A stretch of 64,000 bases of DNA, taken from positions 2,182,001 through 2,246,000 of the forward strand of contig CP134536.1 of assembly GCA_031826515.1 (NCBI GenBank), written 5' to 3'. A program made the translations under genes and the position numbers. The stretch comes from Flavobacteriaceae bacterium HL-DH10. GTDB lineage: Bacteria; Bacteroidota; Bacteroidia; Flavobacteriales; Flavobacteriaceae. The notes under the pieces were generated by a model. That model had not been told where the DNA came from, did no database searches, and saw only the letters and a program-made list of their open reading frames with translations. Of the stretch, positions 10,601 through 19,289 are shown piece after piece. Numbering within the stretch: the first letter of the stretch is position 1; each line of letters starts with the position of its first letter.

Positions 10601-11618
10601 AGAGAATGCTATTAATGATTGGTGTTTTTCATTAAACAATACCTTAAATCAATTAGGAGACATAATTAAACCAAAGGAATTACATGATAGAAATAGGGCT
10701 TTCTTAAACTTAAAAGCAGTTAATTTTAAGTTACCATTGATGCAAAAATCTTTTCAAAAAGTTTTAGAATCATCATTTATCTATTTTAACACAACTACAT
10801 TGAAATTAGATGAACAAGTTTGGTATGGAAGGCTGTTAAGTACTGTTACATTTTATATTGAATCTTTTATTAACTCTGAACGTAGTAAAGTTTTTAATTC
10901 GAAAACTACAATTAGTAATTGGTGGGAATTCCGTAATAAAAAAAGATTGGAAGAAATTCATAAAATATTAACTGATTTTGAAATGGAATCCAATTTTAAA
11001 TTTTACTTGCCAAATAAAATAATTGTTGGTGAAACTATTAATGAAATTGTTATAGGCATTAGCGGAATGGATTTAGAAAATTTTGAAGATGATTTATTCT
11101 ATTTAATTAAAGGATTAATAGATTTTACATCAACTGATATTGATTTTTTTAATTTTATAAACATTAATAATACAGAAGCTATTGGAAGTGGTTTTAGAGT
11201 TCAAAAAGCTTTCTTCGAAAGATTCAAAAACTTCATTGAAGTAGGGGAGTTTGAAGAAAGTGATTATGGTAATCCTATTCCAATAATTCCTGATGAAACT
11301 TTATTAGAATCTTTAGACGGTATTTTCCTTAAAAAAGTGATAGTTAATGAAAACGCGGAAGCTTTTACTAATATGATGTTCTGTGTATGGAAATTATCAG
11401 AATATAGAAATAGACTTAATAAGAAAAATGATATTGAAAATAGGTGGTTAGAAGAGAACGAAAAAGAATTTAAATTGAAGATAGAAAATCACCTTTCACA
11501 AGTAGAAATAACTAGTGATTTTAAAGATTATATAGAAGAATTCGTTGAGAATAAATTAAGTATAAATAATGAGATAATAGTTAATCATTTAAATGATCAT
11601 TTAGTTTCATTAAATTAA
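7668..11618 (+). CDS. second nuclease-STAND ATPase with altered Walker motifs
   Basis: This 1316-residue protein is predicted cytosolic, with a very basic start (KAKRKKQRIKRQK). Residues 46-97 contain a nuclease-like core: FRGIGFQ, then Glu76, EDVD at 79-82, and Gln93-x-Lys95 in YIQLKSS, which fits PD-(D/E)xK and the Cap4-type pattern. A P-loop SSSGQGKST lies at 315-323, with Ser in the usual first Gly/Ala position. Walker B reads IVIDGLNNI: Asp373 is kept, but the usual second acidic residues are Asn376/Asn377. A HPVRSQHL motif lies further on. The rest is helix-rich and unrecognised. It starts 50 bases after the previous gene on the same strand and shares its overall plan, so the two probably act together. 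Whether it hydrolyses ATP is open. Confidence 0.7.
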   Translation: MSKAKRKKQRIKRQKSDTHVSYSIDEDLNIALNNLAKKRVGGAINFRGIGFQLLYSCCTLLNELDSSNPSKSIRLEGIEDVDIITVDNNQYIQLKSSINTIDAGSFWKMGVLKNFLEAFKVNPNCILKLVYNFKLAKGKLNDLAIKKTTNETVAFWRQKFEDSSLDVSNIDFDFFIKNIDFIKVSESSLIKDCISNLLKKHNVNLGTENQYLKALFYSSFNWSKERTSVKYSDLKIIFQSVTDSFSKSPTNPAIEYNWIKVVNFENTELEEKSEYFDGKAARPIHIIQNLPVRREEWEIKILNNVLDFSTTIIRSSSGQGKSTLAWLTSLKLKLKGFTIYELNYCKEKNNVAGLFDFIKSRVLIGQLPIIVIDGLNNIVSEYQELIYLTANLPVKFLITIRQIDWYRYGLDLSKTSAQITDISLSINEAKNIFSELKKRNKLHHSVIDWQSNWEAIGAKGLLIEYVYLLTKGEMISNRLNQQIKELNLEKDSNTKLEILRLIAIADILNLKIKSIQLINYVQENIGFITDRGEVLKQLEKEYYLRFDDEFIEGLHPVRSQHLVNILNDYIPISDTLLSLYKILTEDFIYDYFISIPFNIKNEEKEDFYEKLAKLVSKQKFSEMVFAIDGLMHSEPLKYWEENKVIFDEVFEHGGLEIFVSDTLPFTKLDTLGNLGETLRDKYPSLIFFRDKIKELTKYNIKDSDVVMFAKSLSSQIEIHKQNINSYEGLGFLIKWLKQLSVAIPSTIEFNDNELIQVLEKGNINEVSELFSYFHLSNSKRYKKFTSKYKNSIIGILKRETNTLTISENRKNVHIEYLLDKNADKANDYSVYRIQTVYNLLPFYEKYCTKAIILPFPNEEMYKIIIQNSIKAMPKENIVDTFDVHINQIWNNTILNNYRSTSSYEWQNQYKVIREEALNFTKLCVRYFEATMEGNSSKFKSSLNRLIDQITKLTTLLIQRKSYPRQSIKYFYKAKFIEEENAINDWCFSLNNTLNQLGDIIKPKELHDRNRAFLNLKAVNFKLPLMQKSFQKVLESSFIYFNTTTLKLDEQVWYGRLLSTVTFYIESFINSERSKVFNSKTTISNWWEFRNKKRLEEIHKILTDFEMESNFKFYLPNKIIVGETINEIVIGISGMDLENFEDDLFYLIKGLIDFTSTDIDFFNFININNTEAIGSGFRVQKAFFERFKNFIEVGEFEESDYGNPIPIIPDETLLESLDGIFLKKVIVNENAEAFTNMMFCVWKLSEYRNRLNKKNDIENRWLEENEKEFKLKIENHLSQVEITSDFKDYIEEFVENKLSINNEIIVNHLNDHLVSLN

Positions 11619-12452
11619 TATATTATGCAAAATAGAACCTCGATTTTAACTCGGCCTCATAAAATTTTGGTTAAGGCAATAGGAGAAATAAGCGTTGATA
11701 TTTTAGGGGTTTAGTAATACATAATCTAAAGAGATTTTATTTTACAAGGGATTTCAAAGTATTGTTTACCAGTTCTAATGTTTCCTAAAATATAGCGAAT
11801 GAGCCGTTAATTGTTTCCAAAATTATATGCAGCCTTGATTTTTTTGTTTCTTTTTTTATTAAGAAAAAAAGATTAGAAACATTAAAAAAGAAAACTTCAA
11901 TTAAAAGATTAAATATAATAAGTGTATAGAAATTTATATTTCTTAAATTTTATACTCTTGTGGCAATCCACGAGAATCTCGTAAATTTTTTTATTACGTA
12001 CATTTTATCGAATACGCGATTTTTAATAAGAGCAAAAAGGCTAGCTTTTATTTTGGCGTTGGCAAGCGATGGAAGTTATTCGCTGGTTTTTATTGTTATA
12101 ATAAGGAGCTCATGAATGCTACGCATTTGTGTATAAATAAATTGCAATAAGCAATTTGATTTTATAAAAGCAATCGAGCGTTTGGCAGTGGCTATTTTAC
12201 ATAACGACTAATTATAGATACATAATGTTTTAAAAACTCTGCGAAGCAAACCTATTAATAGTTTAATGACCCAAGTTCCAATTATTCTTATGAAAACGAC
12301 TGCTTCTGGGATATTTTACATAATACTACATTATAGCTTACAATTCGTTAAGCATCATAATACTGCAAATCTCTATTTTAATTATGAATCATCCACTGGA
12401 TAATACATAATTAAAAATGTACTATAATTGTTCTTATGTTTAATTTACTTTT
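11619..12452. other. gene-free, hairpin-rich spacer between defence-like genes and PUL1
   Basis: No convincing gene is present; one 29-codon frame starts at 11625. The stretch contains several inverted repeats: an 8-bp stem at 11956-11975 (TCTTGTGG/CCACGAGA, one wobble), AGCGA/TCGCT at 12065-12084, AATGC/GCATT at 12115-12127, and AAATTGC/GCAATTT at 12139-12157. A 12-mer TATTTTACATAA occurs at 12193-12204 and again at 12312-12323. The density of hairpins and repeats suggests a junction or recombination scar, but no insertion-sequence ends could be defined. Confidence 0.5.
12376..12416 (-). terminator. AT-rich inverted repeat, possible end of PUL1 operon
   Basis: TTTTAATTATG and CATAATTAAAA form a perfect 11-bp stem with a 19-base loop, about 35 bases beyond the manA stop codon. 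The stem is AT-rich and the loop long, so it is only a weak terminator candidate for the minus-strand operon. Confidence 0.3.
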
Positions 12453-13424
12453 TTAAAGTGAAACCTCCAAAATGCATGCATCATCGGATTTGATTTTTAA
12501 ATGATTTATACTTGCAGGCAATAATATTGTTTCTCCTTTTTCCAAATGATAAACTTCATCATTACAGTCTAAATTGAGATTTCCATCTACACATATATAA
12601 ATTACAAACGAATCTAACCCAGAATAATCCATTTGGATATCCCCTTTAATATTTACAATGTTAGTTTTAAAAAAAGGAGAGTGCACTAATTTATTTGAAG
12701 TATTAATCTTGGTGTCATAGACTGTTCTATATTCATTGTAATAATTAAAGTCAATAGCATCCAAAGCTAAATCAGTATGTAATTCTCTTTTTTCTCCAGT
12801 TTTCTTGTCAATTCTATCATAATCGTAAATTCGATATGTTATGTTGGATGTTTGTTGAATCTCAGCTAATAGTACACCTGCTCCAATGGCATGTACTCTT
12901 CCTGTAGGAATATAAAATGTGTCTCCTTTTTTAACCTTTTCTATATTTAATATTTCGCTTAAAGCTGAATTATTAAGATACTCAGTATAGGTCTTTTTTT
13001 CAAATTTTTGATTAAAGCCAACAATTAACTCAGCATTTTCTTCTGCTTGCATAACATGCCACATTTCGTTTTTGCCAAACGAATTATGACGTTCCTTTGC
13101 TAACTCATTACTGGGATGCACTTGAATTGATAATGGGGTTTTGGCATCAATAAATTTTATCAATAAAGGAAAATTATCACCAAAGGTTTTGTATACCCCA
13201 TGACCAACAAAATCACCTTTAAATTGATTTATCAAATCTTTTAATGTCTTTCCCTTTAAATCACCTTCACTCACATGAGTTTCACTGTACTCTATATCCG
13301 AAATCTCCCATGATTCTCCAATACTTTCTTGATTGTGATTTTTATTTAATACTGTTTTTAATTTATCTCCACCCCAGATACGATAGCTATAAACTGGATT
13401 AAATTTTAAAGGGTATAGTTTCAT
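12453..13424 (-). CDS. manA: mannose-6-phosphate isomerase, class I
   Basis: The enzyme interconverts mannose 6-phosphate and fructose 6-phosphate in the cytoplasm, feeding mannose into glycolysis. The 323-residue length fits the short bacterial type I form. The zinc site is complete: Gln101 and His103 (SIQVHPS), Glu120 (GKNEMW) and His178 (TGRVHAIG). The active-site Arg198 sits in TYRIYDYDR. It is the last gene of the minus-strand PUL1 operon, 12 bases after the GH13 gene, which implies that the imported glycan yields mannose or mannose phosphate. This agrees with the GH130 enzyme upstream. Family identity is secure. Confidence 0.95.
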   Translation of the reverse strand: MKLYPLKFNPVYSYRIWGGDKLKTVLNKNHNQESIGESWEISDIEYSETHVSEGDLKGKTLKDLINQFKGDFVGHGVYKTFGDNFPLLIKFIDAKTPLSIQVHPSNELAKERHNSFGKNEMWHVMQAEENAELIVGFNQKFEKKTYTEYLNNSALSEILNIEKVKKGDTFYIPTGRVHAIGAGVLLAEIQQTSNITYRIYDYDRIDKKTGEKRELHTDLALDAIDFNYYNEYRTVYDTKINTSNKLVHSPFFKTNIVNIKGDIQMDYSGLDSFVIYICVDGNLNLDCNDEVYHLEKGETILLPASINHLKIKSDDACILEVSL

Positions 13425-13436
13425 GTTGTTTTGAGG

Positions 13437-15065
13437 TTATTTAATAATAGCGTATTTATTAGGTTCAATCGTTAATTCTCCGAGTAAAATGGTTTCGCCC
13501 TTTTCTAAAGTTATTTTCTTGGAGTTTTTGCCAAAATTAAAGTAGCATTTAATTGTATCACCATTAAATGTTCTGACTAAGCCTATAATATCATTTAAAA
13601 AAGACAATTGTTTATATTTACCATATTGCAGAATTGGCTCTGAATTTCGCAAAGCAATGAGTTTCTTATAATTATTCAACAACGAATTTTCATTTTTCTC
13701 TGAAGATACTACATTTAAATATGTTTTATTTTTATTAACCTTTATCCAAGGAGTTTTATTTGAAAAACCCGAAAATTCAGTGTCATTCCATTGCATGGGA
13801 CTTCTAGATTTATCTCTATTATGATTATTTCCAACTATAAGTGCTTCTTCATTAGATTTACCATTTTTCAAAGCTAAATTATAATGTGTACGTCCTTGAA
13901 TATCCATTATTTCATCTATTGAATTTGCCTCAATGTTTTCCATCCCAATTTCTTCCCCATAATATATAAAAGGAACACCTTTTGCTGTTAGTATTAAAGC
14001 TGCTAAAGCTTCTGCTCTTTCAGTATTGCCATTAGCCAAACGACTTATGAGACGTGGCATGTCATGACTCCCAAAAAATAGGGTTGGATAGTTGCTCATG
14101 TTTTTCTCCATGCTTTGCAACTCATCAAATATTCGATGTGCTGAAAACTCAGAAATACTCCCAAAATTAAAATTGAATACCACATCTAATAATTCAGTCC
14201 CTTGGTATTGTTTTAGCACTTCAATGTTATCACTTCCTATTTCACCAACTATGAAACGGTTGTCATATTCATTAACCGTTTTTCTAATAATTTTCATGGC
14301 TTTTTTTACACCTTCTTGATTGATGTCATATAAATGATCTTGCTCGCCTTCTTCATTTATTGGATTGTTAGAAGCAATTCCATCAGTAGTCAAAAAATTG
14401 ATAACATCCAATCGATACCCATCTACTCCTAAATTTAACCAAAATCGAAGCACTTTTTGAATTTCTTGAATAACCTTAGGGTTGCCCCAATTAAGATCGG
14501 CCATTTTTATATCAAACTTATGGTAATAATATTGGTTTGTAATACTATCAAACTCCCACGCAGAACCTCCAAAAAAAGATTCCCAGTTGTTAGGTTCATC
14601 TTTCCAAATATAATAATCTCTGTAAGGATTGTCTTTGGATTTTTTAGCCCCTTTAAACCATTTAGATTCTGTTGATGTATGATTTACAACTAAATCCATG
14701 ATTATTTTTATGTTTCTTTTATGCGCCTCACTCAAGAAAACTTTAAAATCTTCCAAAGTCCCATAAGTTGGGTCAATTTTGTAATAATCTGAAACATCAT
14801 AACCATTATCAACTTTTGGTGATTGCAAAAATGGGGTTAACCATATTCCTTTAACTCCTAAATCTTGAATAAAATCTAGCTTTGATGTTAATCCCTTAAA
14901 ATCACCATAACCATCTCCATTACTATCTTTATAACTGGGCATATAAATTTCATAGAACACGGTTTCTTTCCACCAGATTTTACCGTTGTTTTTAGTTGCT
15001 TTTGTTTTACATGAAAATATGGTAAAAAGGAATAGAATTAATGAGGTTGTCTTTAAGAGCTCCAT
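13437..15065 (-). CDS. GH13 alpha-glucosidase/alpha-amylase family lipoprotein
   Basis: This 542-residue lipoprotein has lipobox Cys19 (FTIFSC), so it is periplasmic or outer-membrane anchored. The GH13 barrel motifs are all present: DLVVNHT (124-130), GYRLD with nucleophile Asp220, VGEIGS with acid/base Glu275, and GSHDMPR with the transition-state Asp335, where SHD replaces the usual NHD. The overall plan (NGDGYGDFKG, YYIWKDEPNNW) is closest to oligo-1,6-glucosidase/alpha-glucosidase types rather than endo-amylases. It lies 1 base from the upstream 822-residue gene and 12 bases from manA, within one operon. It should remove alpha-glucosyl residues from the PUL1 substrate; the linkage cannot be told from sequence. 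Confidence 0.88.
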   Translation of the reverse strand: MELLKTTSLILFLFTIFSCKTKATKNNGKIWWKETVFYEIYMPSYKDSNGDGYGDFKGLTSKLDFIQDLGVKGIWLTPFLQSPKVDNGYDVSDYYKIDPTYGTLEDFKVFLSEAHKRNIKIIMDLVVNHTSTESKWFKGAKKSKDNPYRDYYIWKDEPNNWESFFGGSAWEFDSITNQYYYHKFDIKMADLNWGNPKVIQEIQKVLRFWLNLGVDGYRLDVINFLTTDGIASNNPINEEGEQDHLYDINQEGVKKAMKIIRKTVNEYDNRFIVGEIGSDNIEVLKQYQGTELLDVVFNFNFGSISEFSAHRIFDELQSMEKNMSNYPTLFFGSHDMPRLISRLANGNTERAEALAALILTAKGVPFIYYGEEIGMENIEANSIDEIMDIQGRTHYNLALKNGKSNEEALIVGNNHNRDKSRSPMQWNDTEFSGFSNKTPWIKVNKNKTYLNVVSSEKNENSLLNNYKKLIALRNSEPILQYGKYKQLSFLNDIIGLVRTFNGDTIKCYFNFGKNSKKITLEKGETILLGELTIEPNKYAIIK

Positions 15066-15066
15066 T

Positions 15067-17535
15067 TTATTTTTTAAAGTCAGGATCCATATCCGGAGTA
15101 CGAAGTCCTGCTACTTCATCTGCCATTAGTATAAACACATTCCAACATAAACCTCGGGTTGATTCCCACCAAGTATCTGTTGTAGTCCATTTTGTTGGAA
15201 TAAACTCTTTACTATATGGCCAATTTGGGTTAAGATTAATTTCTGCCCACGCCCTATTTTCCATAAGTGGTTTAGCTTTTTGCCATCCATGACGTAAACC
15301 AACTACATAGCCACAATATTCTGGACGCATCCAACTACCACCATTATAATAAAAGCCATCTCTTGCACCATCTTTATAATTGTTTTCTCCAAACTCTCTG
15401 AAAGGCTGATAATCTGGCGTTAAATAGGAATATCCTTTTTCACTCTTATCTAATCGAACACAAACAGGAGCGGTTGTACCATACTCTGGGTGTGGCGAAT
15501 TTGGAACTTTATTAAGTATTGGTATCTGCTCTAAATGATTTATAGCCATTTCATCGGTTAGCATTGGTTTATTAAACAACCACAGAGAGAAAAATTCTGG
15601 TTCTAAATCGGTCATTGTAATCACATCTGGAAAATCTCTATCAAACAACAAATGTTTTCTTTCTATATCATAAAAATTAAGATAGGCCGCTTCTGCTTTT
15701 TCAATATATGCATCAGATATCTCATACCCTAATTCCTTAATAGTTTTTAATGCAATAGCAAACATACCTTGATTTACTGCCAGTTTATCAGTTTTAGGTT
15801 CATATTTGTTTATATCGACCTGACTTAATGTAAAATGTGATTTACAGATACCATCTCGGTCATCATCAAACTCATTTAAAACATAATTTACGGCTTTATC
15901 AATTTTGTCTTTAGAGGGTGTAACATCATACCGTCTTTTATTCATCATAGCCCAGATTAAAAATTGAATAGTAGCCTCATTATCCTTACATTCTATAGTT
16001 CCCATATAAGGTGTTATAATAGTTGCTACAGCGCCATTAGAATTTTGGGTTTTAGCCCATTGTTGCCATATTTTTATATTCAATTCTTTGTTATAACTAG
16101 AAACTATGGAAAAAAACGAATCCCTATTGTACATATCTGGAGCATAGTTCATGTTGGGAACATTCAAAGGTGTAAAATCATTAATTGATGTTATCCATGT
16201 TAACATGTTGAAGTTTGCATATAATATTTTTTCTATCAAAGACCCTTTAAATCCTTTTCCTTCAGCAAGACGTGATTGAGAAGACACCACAAAATCGTGA
16301 TGATTGGTCCATGGCTCCACAAATATATAGCTTGTTTTGGTATCCTTTTCACCCATATCCATCCTATTGTAAGGCTGGCTTAAAGGTTGGTTCTCTACAA
16401 TTTTTAAATCTTTAATTTGTATAGTAGCTTCTTTTCCTGACTGTGTTCCTAGAAACATAGACACACTATCATTTTCGATATATGGAACCAAAACACTTCC
16501 TTTAAAAAGCGTCCACTCATTTTCTTTTATGGGAAATTGATCAATATATTTGATACCGTCTTCCAACTCAATGGTTTTTTGCCCATTTTTAATTCTGAAA
16601 AGCTTAAGAGCTATAGGTGAATTCCCTTTAGAAAGAAACGAGATAGTATAAGTCTTTTGGTTTTTAAAAGGTGCAATTATTTCAAACCCTGAACGATTTG
16701 AAGGTTCACAGTTTAGTGTAATTAGTCCAGATTGTCTTTTAATTTCAATAGCGCCAACTTTTTTAAAATGGTCACTAATTTTTAATGGTAATTCTTTTCC
16801 TGCATCAAGGTTGTGCATTTCTCCAAACTTTTGTTGGATATATTGTTGTCCTTTTGCTCTTTCTTCTGATGTAGCCACTGAAACTAATTCAGGGTCAGGT
16901 AATTTTCTCATACCCACAAAACCGCCACCATGGCCATTAAACCTCCGACGAGTTGTTCTAGTATAATGATTTTTATAGCCAGCATCCATTAGAACTCCAA
17001 CTAATTGATTGTTTGGTGTAACAAAACCAGCGGATGGAAACATTTCATGAACAAAACCACCAGGAAAATTATCATACTCAAAAGTGACATATTTGGAAGG
17101 TGTTTCTGAAGGCTTAAAATTTTCTTCAATAGTATAATATAGCGACGGCATACCTGATTGAAATAAATCAATACTCTTTTTAACCACATTCGAGTTTACA
17201 ACTTCATAGGTTACTGTGATTGATAAATTCAAATCAAAATCCGATAAATAAGTCTCTTTTGATAGTTTTACAATAGTTTCATTTCCTGTCCATTCTGAAC
17301 CTTTCCAATCATTAATTTGGGTTGTTTCACTTAAATCTAAATTGGCGACTTTAAGTTTGAATTCTTCTGTATTATGAATTAGTAATTGGGTTCCATTATA
17401 AATATCTACATTAAAACCCTCTTCTGTATTTCCAACTACTTTAAAGTTAATGCTTTGACTCCATCCACTGATACCAATAAAACAGAACACTAGAATCAGA
17501 AGTATATTTCTAATTTTTATATATAATTCAGTCAT
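15067..17535 (-). CDS. secreted probable six-hairpin glycosidase-like protein, family not recognised
   Basis: This 822-residue protein begins with a signal peptide (hydrophobic residues 10-24, then GWSQ). The first 400 residues look beta-rich, and a segment around 290-380 resembles a carbohydrate-binding jelly-roll (FKGSVLVPYIENDSVSMFLG). The second half is helical with repeated aromatic/acidic stretches such as APDMYNRDSFF, DDDRDGICKSH and TDLEPEFFSLW. It ends in TWWESTRGLCWNVFILMADE. That pattern fits an (alpha/alpha)6-barrel glycoside hydrolase. I cannot name a GH family. It is tightly packed in the PUL1 operon, 11 bases after the 580-residue gene and 1 base before the GH13 gene, so a role in degrading the same glycan is likely. 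Confidence 0.65.
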   Translation of the reverse strand: MTELYIKIRNILLILVFCFIGISGWSQSINFKVVGNTEEGFNVDIYNGTQLLIHNTEEFKLKVANLDLSETTQINDWKGSEWTGNETIVKLSKETYLSDFDLNLSITVTYEVVNSNVVKKSIDLFQSGMPSLYYTIEENFKPSETPSKYVTFEYDNFPGGFVHEMFPSAGFVTPNNQLVGVLMDAGYKNHYTRTTRRRFNGHGGGFVGMRKLPDPELVSVATSEERAKGQQYIQQKFGEMHNLDAGKELPLKISDHFKKVGAIEIKRQSGLITLNCEPSNRSGFEIIAPFKNQKTYTISFLSKGNSPIALKLFRIKNGQKTIELEDGIKYIDQFPIKENEWTLFKGSVLVPYIENDSVSMFLGTQSGKEATIQIKDLKIVENQPLSQPYNRMDMGEKDTKTSYIFVEPWTNHHDFVVSSQSRLAEGKGFKGSLIEKILYANFNMLTWITSINDFTPLNVPNMNYAPDMYNRDSFFSIVSSYNKELNIKIWQQWAKTQNSNGAVATIITPYMGTIECKDNEATIQFLIWAMMNKRRYDVTPSKDKIDKAVNYVLNEFDDDRDGICKSHFTLSQVDINKYEPKTDKLAVNQGMFAIALKTIKELGYEISDAYIEKAEAAYLNFYDIERKHLLFDRDFPDVITMTDLEPEFFSLWLFNKPMLTDEMAINHLEQIPILNKVPNSPHPEYGTTAPVCVRLDKSEKGYSYLTPDYQPFREFGENNYKDGARDGFYYNGGSWMRPEYCGYVVGLRHGWQKAKPLMENRAWAEINLNPNWPYSKEFIPTKWTTTDTWWESTRGLCWNVFILMADEVAGLRTPDMDPDFKK

Positions 17536-17546
17536 TTTTAATTGTA

Positions 17547-19289
17547 TTATTTAGCGCTAGAATATCTATAATCTATTACAACATCATTAGCATATAATTT
17601 GCCATTCTTTTCTGATATAACTGCCTCTTGAGGGACCCACACTAATAGTGAAGCCTGTTCTTCAGCTATAGTGAATGTGAAACTATTGTTTACACTTTCT
17701 GCTATAAAGGCTCTTTTTATAGCATCATAAATTTTTAAGTTATTTTCACCCACTGAAATCGTGACTTCTTTTGCTTCTGGATTTGGATTATAATATAAAA
17801 AGGAAGGAAAAGCTCCATTTCGATAAAAATCGGTTGCCAATAAATTTAATTGAAGAATATTTTCAACATTTGTTTTTGAAATAATAGCACCTGCAATACC
17901 TACATGGCCACTTCCATAAACGCTAAATTGAGATACATCCGGATTTCCTTTTACCCAATGGGGGCCATCCCCTATGGCGACAGGTGCTTCCAGATGCTCA
18001 TATTCTTCAAAATGAGCTTTTTTAATTAATCCTTCATAAGCTATAACGCCTTTGGTATGTTTTTTCTGTTCTGGAATGGTTTGATGATCCTCGGGCATTT
18101 CATAAGGATAGAAAAATTTCAAGGCATTACTCGCATTCAACATCCATTTTCCTATGGCACTGGCGTATCTTTGATCATACCTTACCATGGGCACTAATGG
18201 CCACATTGCATCATACGTATTCATTAAAAAACCAAAGCCGCCATGATCTACAGTACTTCCTACTATTCCAGAGATATCATATCCATTCCAATTACCAACT
18301 AATACACCCCAACCTTCTCTACACTCTGGTGTTCCATTAAAAGTCCATTCAAGTATTTTACTGTAATCATAATTTGTGTCTTCTTCAGCATTTAAACGTG
18401 CAGCTACATATGCTCCAAAGGGCATTAATATTTCATAAAATCTATTATCGTTTTGTGCCAAAAGAGCTTCTAAAGAAGATTTTGCACCTTTTAAATATTT
18501 TGGATCTTGAAATTTTTGATAGGCAGCATACAAGACATAGGCATGTCCTGCCGCTGCATCTTCTTGCTTACAAATCCAGCTATCTTTAGGCTCTAGCTTA
18601 GCATAGTCAAAATAGGAGTGTGCATAATTACCTGCCATTACAGAGTCTGCTTCATAAAATTTATCGGCAATCGAAAGCATGATTTCTGAAAAGTCCTGTT
18701 CTTTAGGGTGAAAATTTGCTAATCCATAAAACAATACATTTGGATACACATCATACCACCAGTCTCTAGCATAGCCACCTCCTAGTAATGCTACCTCAGG
18801 ACAGGTGTTATTCATCATAATATTCCAATTGGTATCAGAATTAAAATAATTCTTCAACATGGAAACATAATTTTTCCCGTTTTGGTTTGACTTATCGATT
18901 CCTACAAGAGTTGCTCCAAAAACTGAGCCTATAGTTGCTAATGACTCATGAAAAATTCCGTTATTATGTTCAGCTCCTTGTCTTAAGTCACCCATAGCTG
19001 TATAAATTCCAAACGTTTCTTGATTGAAATTTTTACGAGAATCATCCTTCCAAATTAAAGGCCAATAATCACCTGTTTGGGTGTCATCAAAAACCAAAGA
19101 GTCAAATCCTTTTGCCAAATTTTTAAAATCTATGATTTTAAAGGGATTGGGTAAATTGGGCATAGAGTCAATCTGGCTAAGTTGAATCTGATGTATTGGG
19201 TTTTCTGTACTTATTTCAGTTGGTTCGGTTTTACATGAATAAGAAACTAAAACAACTAGTAGAACTACTATATAATTTAATTTATACAT
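17547..19289 (-). CDS. lipoprotein with helical glycosidase-like body, family not recognised
   Basis: The 580-residue product has a lipoprotein signal (LVVLVSYSC, Cys19). The body is largely helical with Trp/Gly/Asp-rich loops (YARDWWYDVYP, KQEDAAAGHAYVLYAAYQKF, ECREGWGVLVGNWNGYD, STVDHGGFGF). It ends in a small beta-rich C-terminal domain. This is the general look of alpha/alpha-toroid enzymes acting on sugars, but no named family is recognised. Its start overlaps the stop of the MFS gene by 8 bases, which shows translational coupling within PUL1. It may be a glycosidase, lyase or epimerase; catalytic residues cannot be picked with confidence. Confidence 0.6.
   Translation of the reverse strand: MYKLNYIVVLLVVLVSYSCKTEPTEISTENPIHQIQLSQIDSMPNLPNPFKIIDFKNLAKGFDSLVFDDTQTGDYWPLIWKDDSRKNFNQETFGIYTAMGDLRQGAEHNNGIFHESLATIGSVFGATLVGIDKSNQNGKNYVSMLKNYFNSDTNWNIMMNNTCPEVALLGGGYARDWWYDVYPNVLFYGLANFHPKEQDFSEIMLSIADKFYEADSVMAGNYAHSYFDYAKLEPKDSWICKQEDAAAGHAYVLYAAYQKFQDPKYLKGAKSSLEALLAQNDNRFYEILMPFGAYVAARLNAEEDTNYDYSKILEWTFNGTPECREGWGVLVGNWNGYDISGIVGSTVDHGGFGFLMNTYDAMWPLVPMVRYDQRYASAIGKWMLNASNALKFFYPYEMPEDHQTIPEQKKHTKGVIAYEGLIKKAHFEEYEHLEAPVAIGDGPHWVKGNPDVSQFSVYGSGHVGIAGAIISKTNVENILQLNLLATDFYRNGAFPSFLYYNPNPEAKEVTISVGENNLKIYDAIKRAFIAESVNNSFTFTIAEEQASLLVWVPQEAVISEKNGKLYANDVVIDYRYSSAK

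Noticed and set aside
11625-11714. A 29-codon frame after the second STAND gene
   Set aside because: It is too short and has no recognisable motif or conserved context; left as part of the spacer.
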